From NCBI GenBank assembly GCA_027082895.1, contig JALWTJ010000438.1, positions 1 through 13,152 on the forward strand: a stretch of DNA of 13,152 nt. The letters are read 5' to 3'. The first letter of the stretch is position 1. Every line of letters begins with the position of its first letter. The notes under the pieces are model-generated. The model was not told the origin of the DNA. It worked only from the letters and a program-made list of their open reading frames with translations, and did not search any database. The stretch comes from Hyphomicrobiales bacterium. Its GTDB lineage: Bacteria; Pseudomonadota; Alphaproteobacteria; Rhizobiales; Devosiaceae. This document shows positions 12,852-13,152 of the stretch, one piece after another. A program made the translations under genes and the position numbers.

Positions 12852-13152
12852 GTCCGGAACAACCTCACTTTCTGGTTTTCATGGCCCATGGCCGCCATGT
12901 CCACGCCAAGAGCACATCCCCCCAGACAACATTCCTCAAGCTCCGACTCATCTGCCTGCGCAACCTCAGCCACCAGATCGGGGATGAGCGCGCCCAACCG
13001 GGCAACGATTTTTTGCGCTTCCACCTGCCCCAGGGGCACAAGACGAATGGCCGCCGCCGCCAGGTTGGAAACGAACGCCTGAAAATAGAGCCCCAACACC
13101 TCGCCCATCCCCATGCCGTGGCGTGCCGCCGCCACCCCCAGCATCACCGGAT
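12848..13152 (-). CDS. ureF: Urease accessory protein UreF (C-terminal part; start lies beyond the window)
   Basis: UreF bridges UreG and UreH(D) on apo-urease and gates GTP hydrolysis during nickel insertion. Only about the last 100 codons are present, open to the right edge. The family features visible are PVMLGVAAARHGM near the left of the fragment, LGLYFQAFVSNLAAAAIRLV with the following PLGQVEAQ, and the C-terminal ALGVDMAAMGHENQKVRLFR block, which matches the usual ...RHE...RLFRS ending. An unusual ECCLGGC cysteine cluster precedes it. The stop TGA (12848-12850) overlaps the ureG ATG by 4 nt. Confidence 0.96.
   Translation of the reverse strand, partial: PVMLGVAAARHGMGMGEVLGLYFQAFVSNLAAAAIRLVPLGQVEAQKIVARLGALIPDLVAEVAQADESELEECCLGGCALGVDMAAMGHENQKVRLFRT

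Noticed and set aside
1..13152. Insertion sequences, prophage or integrative elements
   Set aside because: No transposase, integrase or terminal inverted repeats were found, and the tRNA 3' ends are not duplicated nearby as far as could be read by eye.

Overview
This window is core-genome DNA from a GC-rich alphaproteobacterium. The evidence is the style of RpoB (including the DQTNPLSEITHKRR variant of the rifampicin region), the order tRNA-Tyr / tRNA-Gly / tRNA-Trp / secE / nusG / rplK / rplA / rplJ / rplL / rpoB, and a GTG-started rplJ. I would guess a Rhodospirillales-like group, but the sequence alone does not fix the order or genus.

Region 1 (1-6607, all minus strand) is the transcription/translation supercluster. 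Read in the direction of transcription it runs secE, nusG, rplK, rplA, a long structured leader, rplJ, rplL, a gap with hairpins, and rpoB (first 1003 codons; it runs off the left edge). Together these encode the translocon subunit SecE, the elongation factor NusG, the ribosomal L1/L11 region and L10-L12 stalk, and the RNA polymerase beta subunit.

Region 2 (6608-8128) carries three minus-strand tRNA genes. tRNA-Tyr(GTA) and tRNA-Gly(TCC) are 25 nt apart and probably share a transcript. tRNA-Trp(CCA) lies directly upstream of secE. A small VOC/glyoxalase-fold gene sits between tRNA-Gly and tRNA-Trp, where enterobacteria have tRNA-Thr and tufB. No tuf gene is present here. Promoter-like -35/-10 pairs with 17-bp spacers precede tRNA-Tyr, tRNA-Trp and secE.

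Region 3 (8129-8968, plus strand) is rlmB, a SpoU-family 23S rRNA 2'-O-methyltransferase. It diverges from tRNA-Tyr through back-to-back promoters and may be translated from a leaderless mRNA.

Region 4 (9068-11968, minus strand) is the accessory part: two secreted proteins with near-identical ribosome-binding regions. The first is a small, cysteine-containing beta-sandwich protein resembling PPC domains. The second is a 695-residue multidomain putative zinc metallopeptidase related to DUF4344. In this protein the two halves of the DUF4344 domain appear in swapped order: the HEFGH half comes first and the NAWY/CYNL half second. A LamG/DUF1080-like domain precedes them and a lipocalin-like domain follows, joined by Pro/Gly-rich repeat linkers. 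A strong intrinsic terminator ends this unit.

Region 5 (12231-13152, minus strand) is the end of a urease accessory cluster: the C-terminal part of ureF overlapping a complete ureG by 4 nt. The urease structural genes, if present, lie beyond the right edge.

The observation most worth following is the apparent circular permutation of the DUF4344 metallopeptidase.
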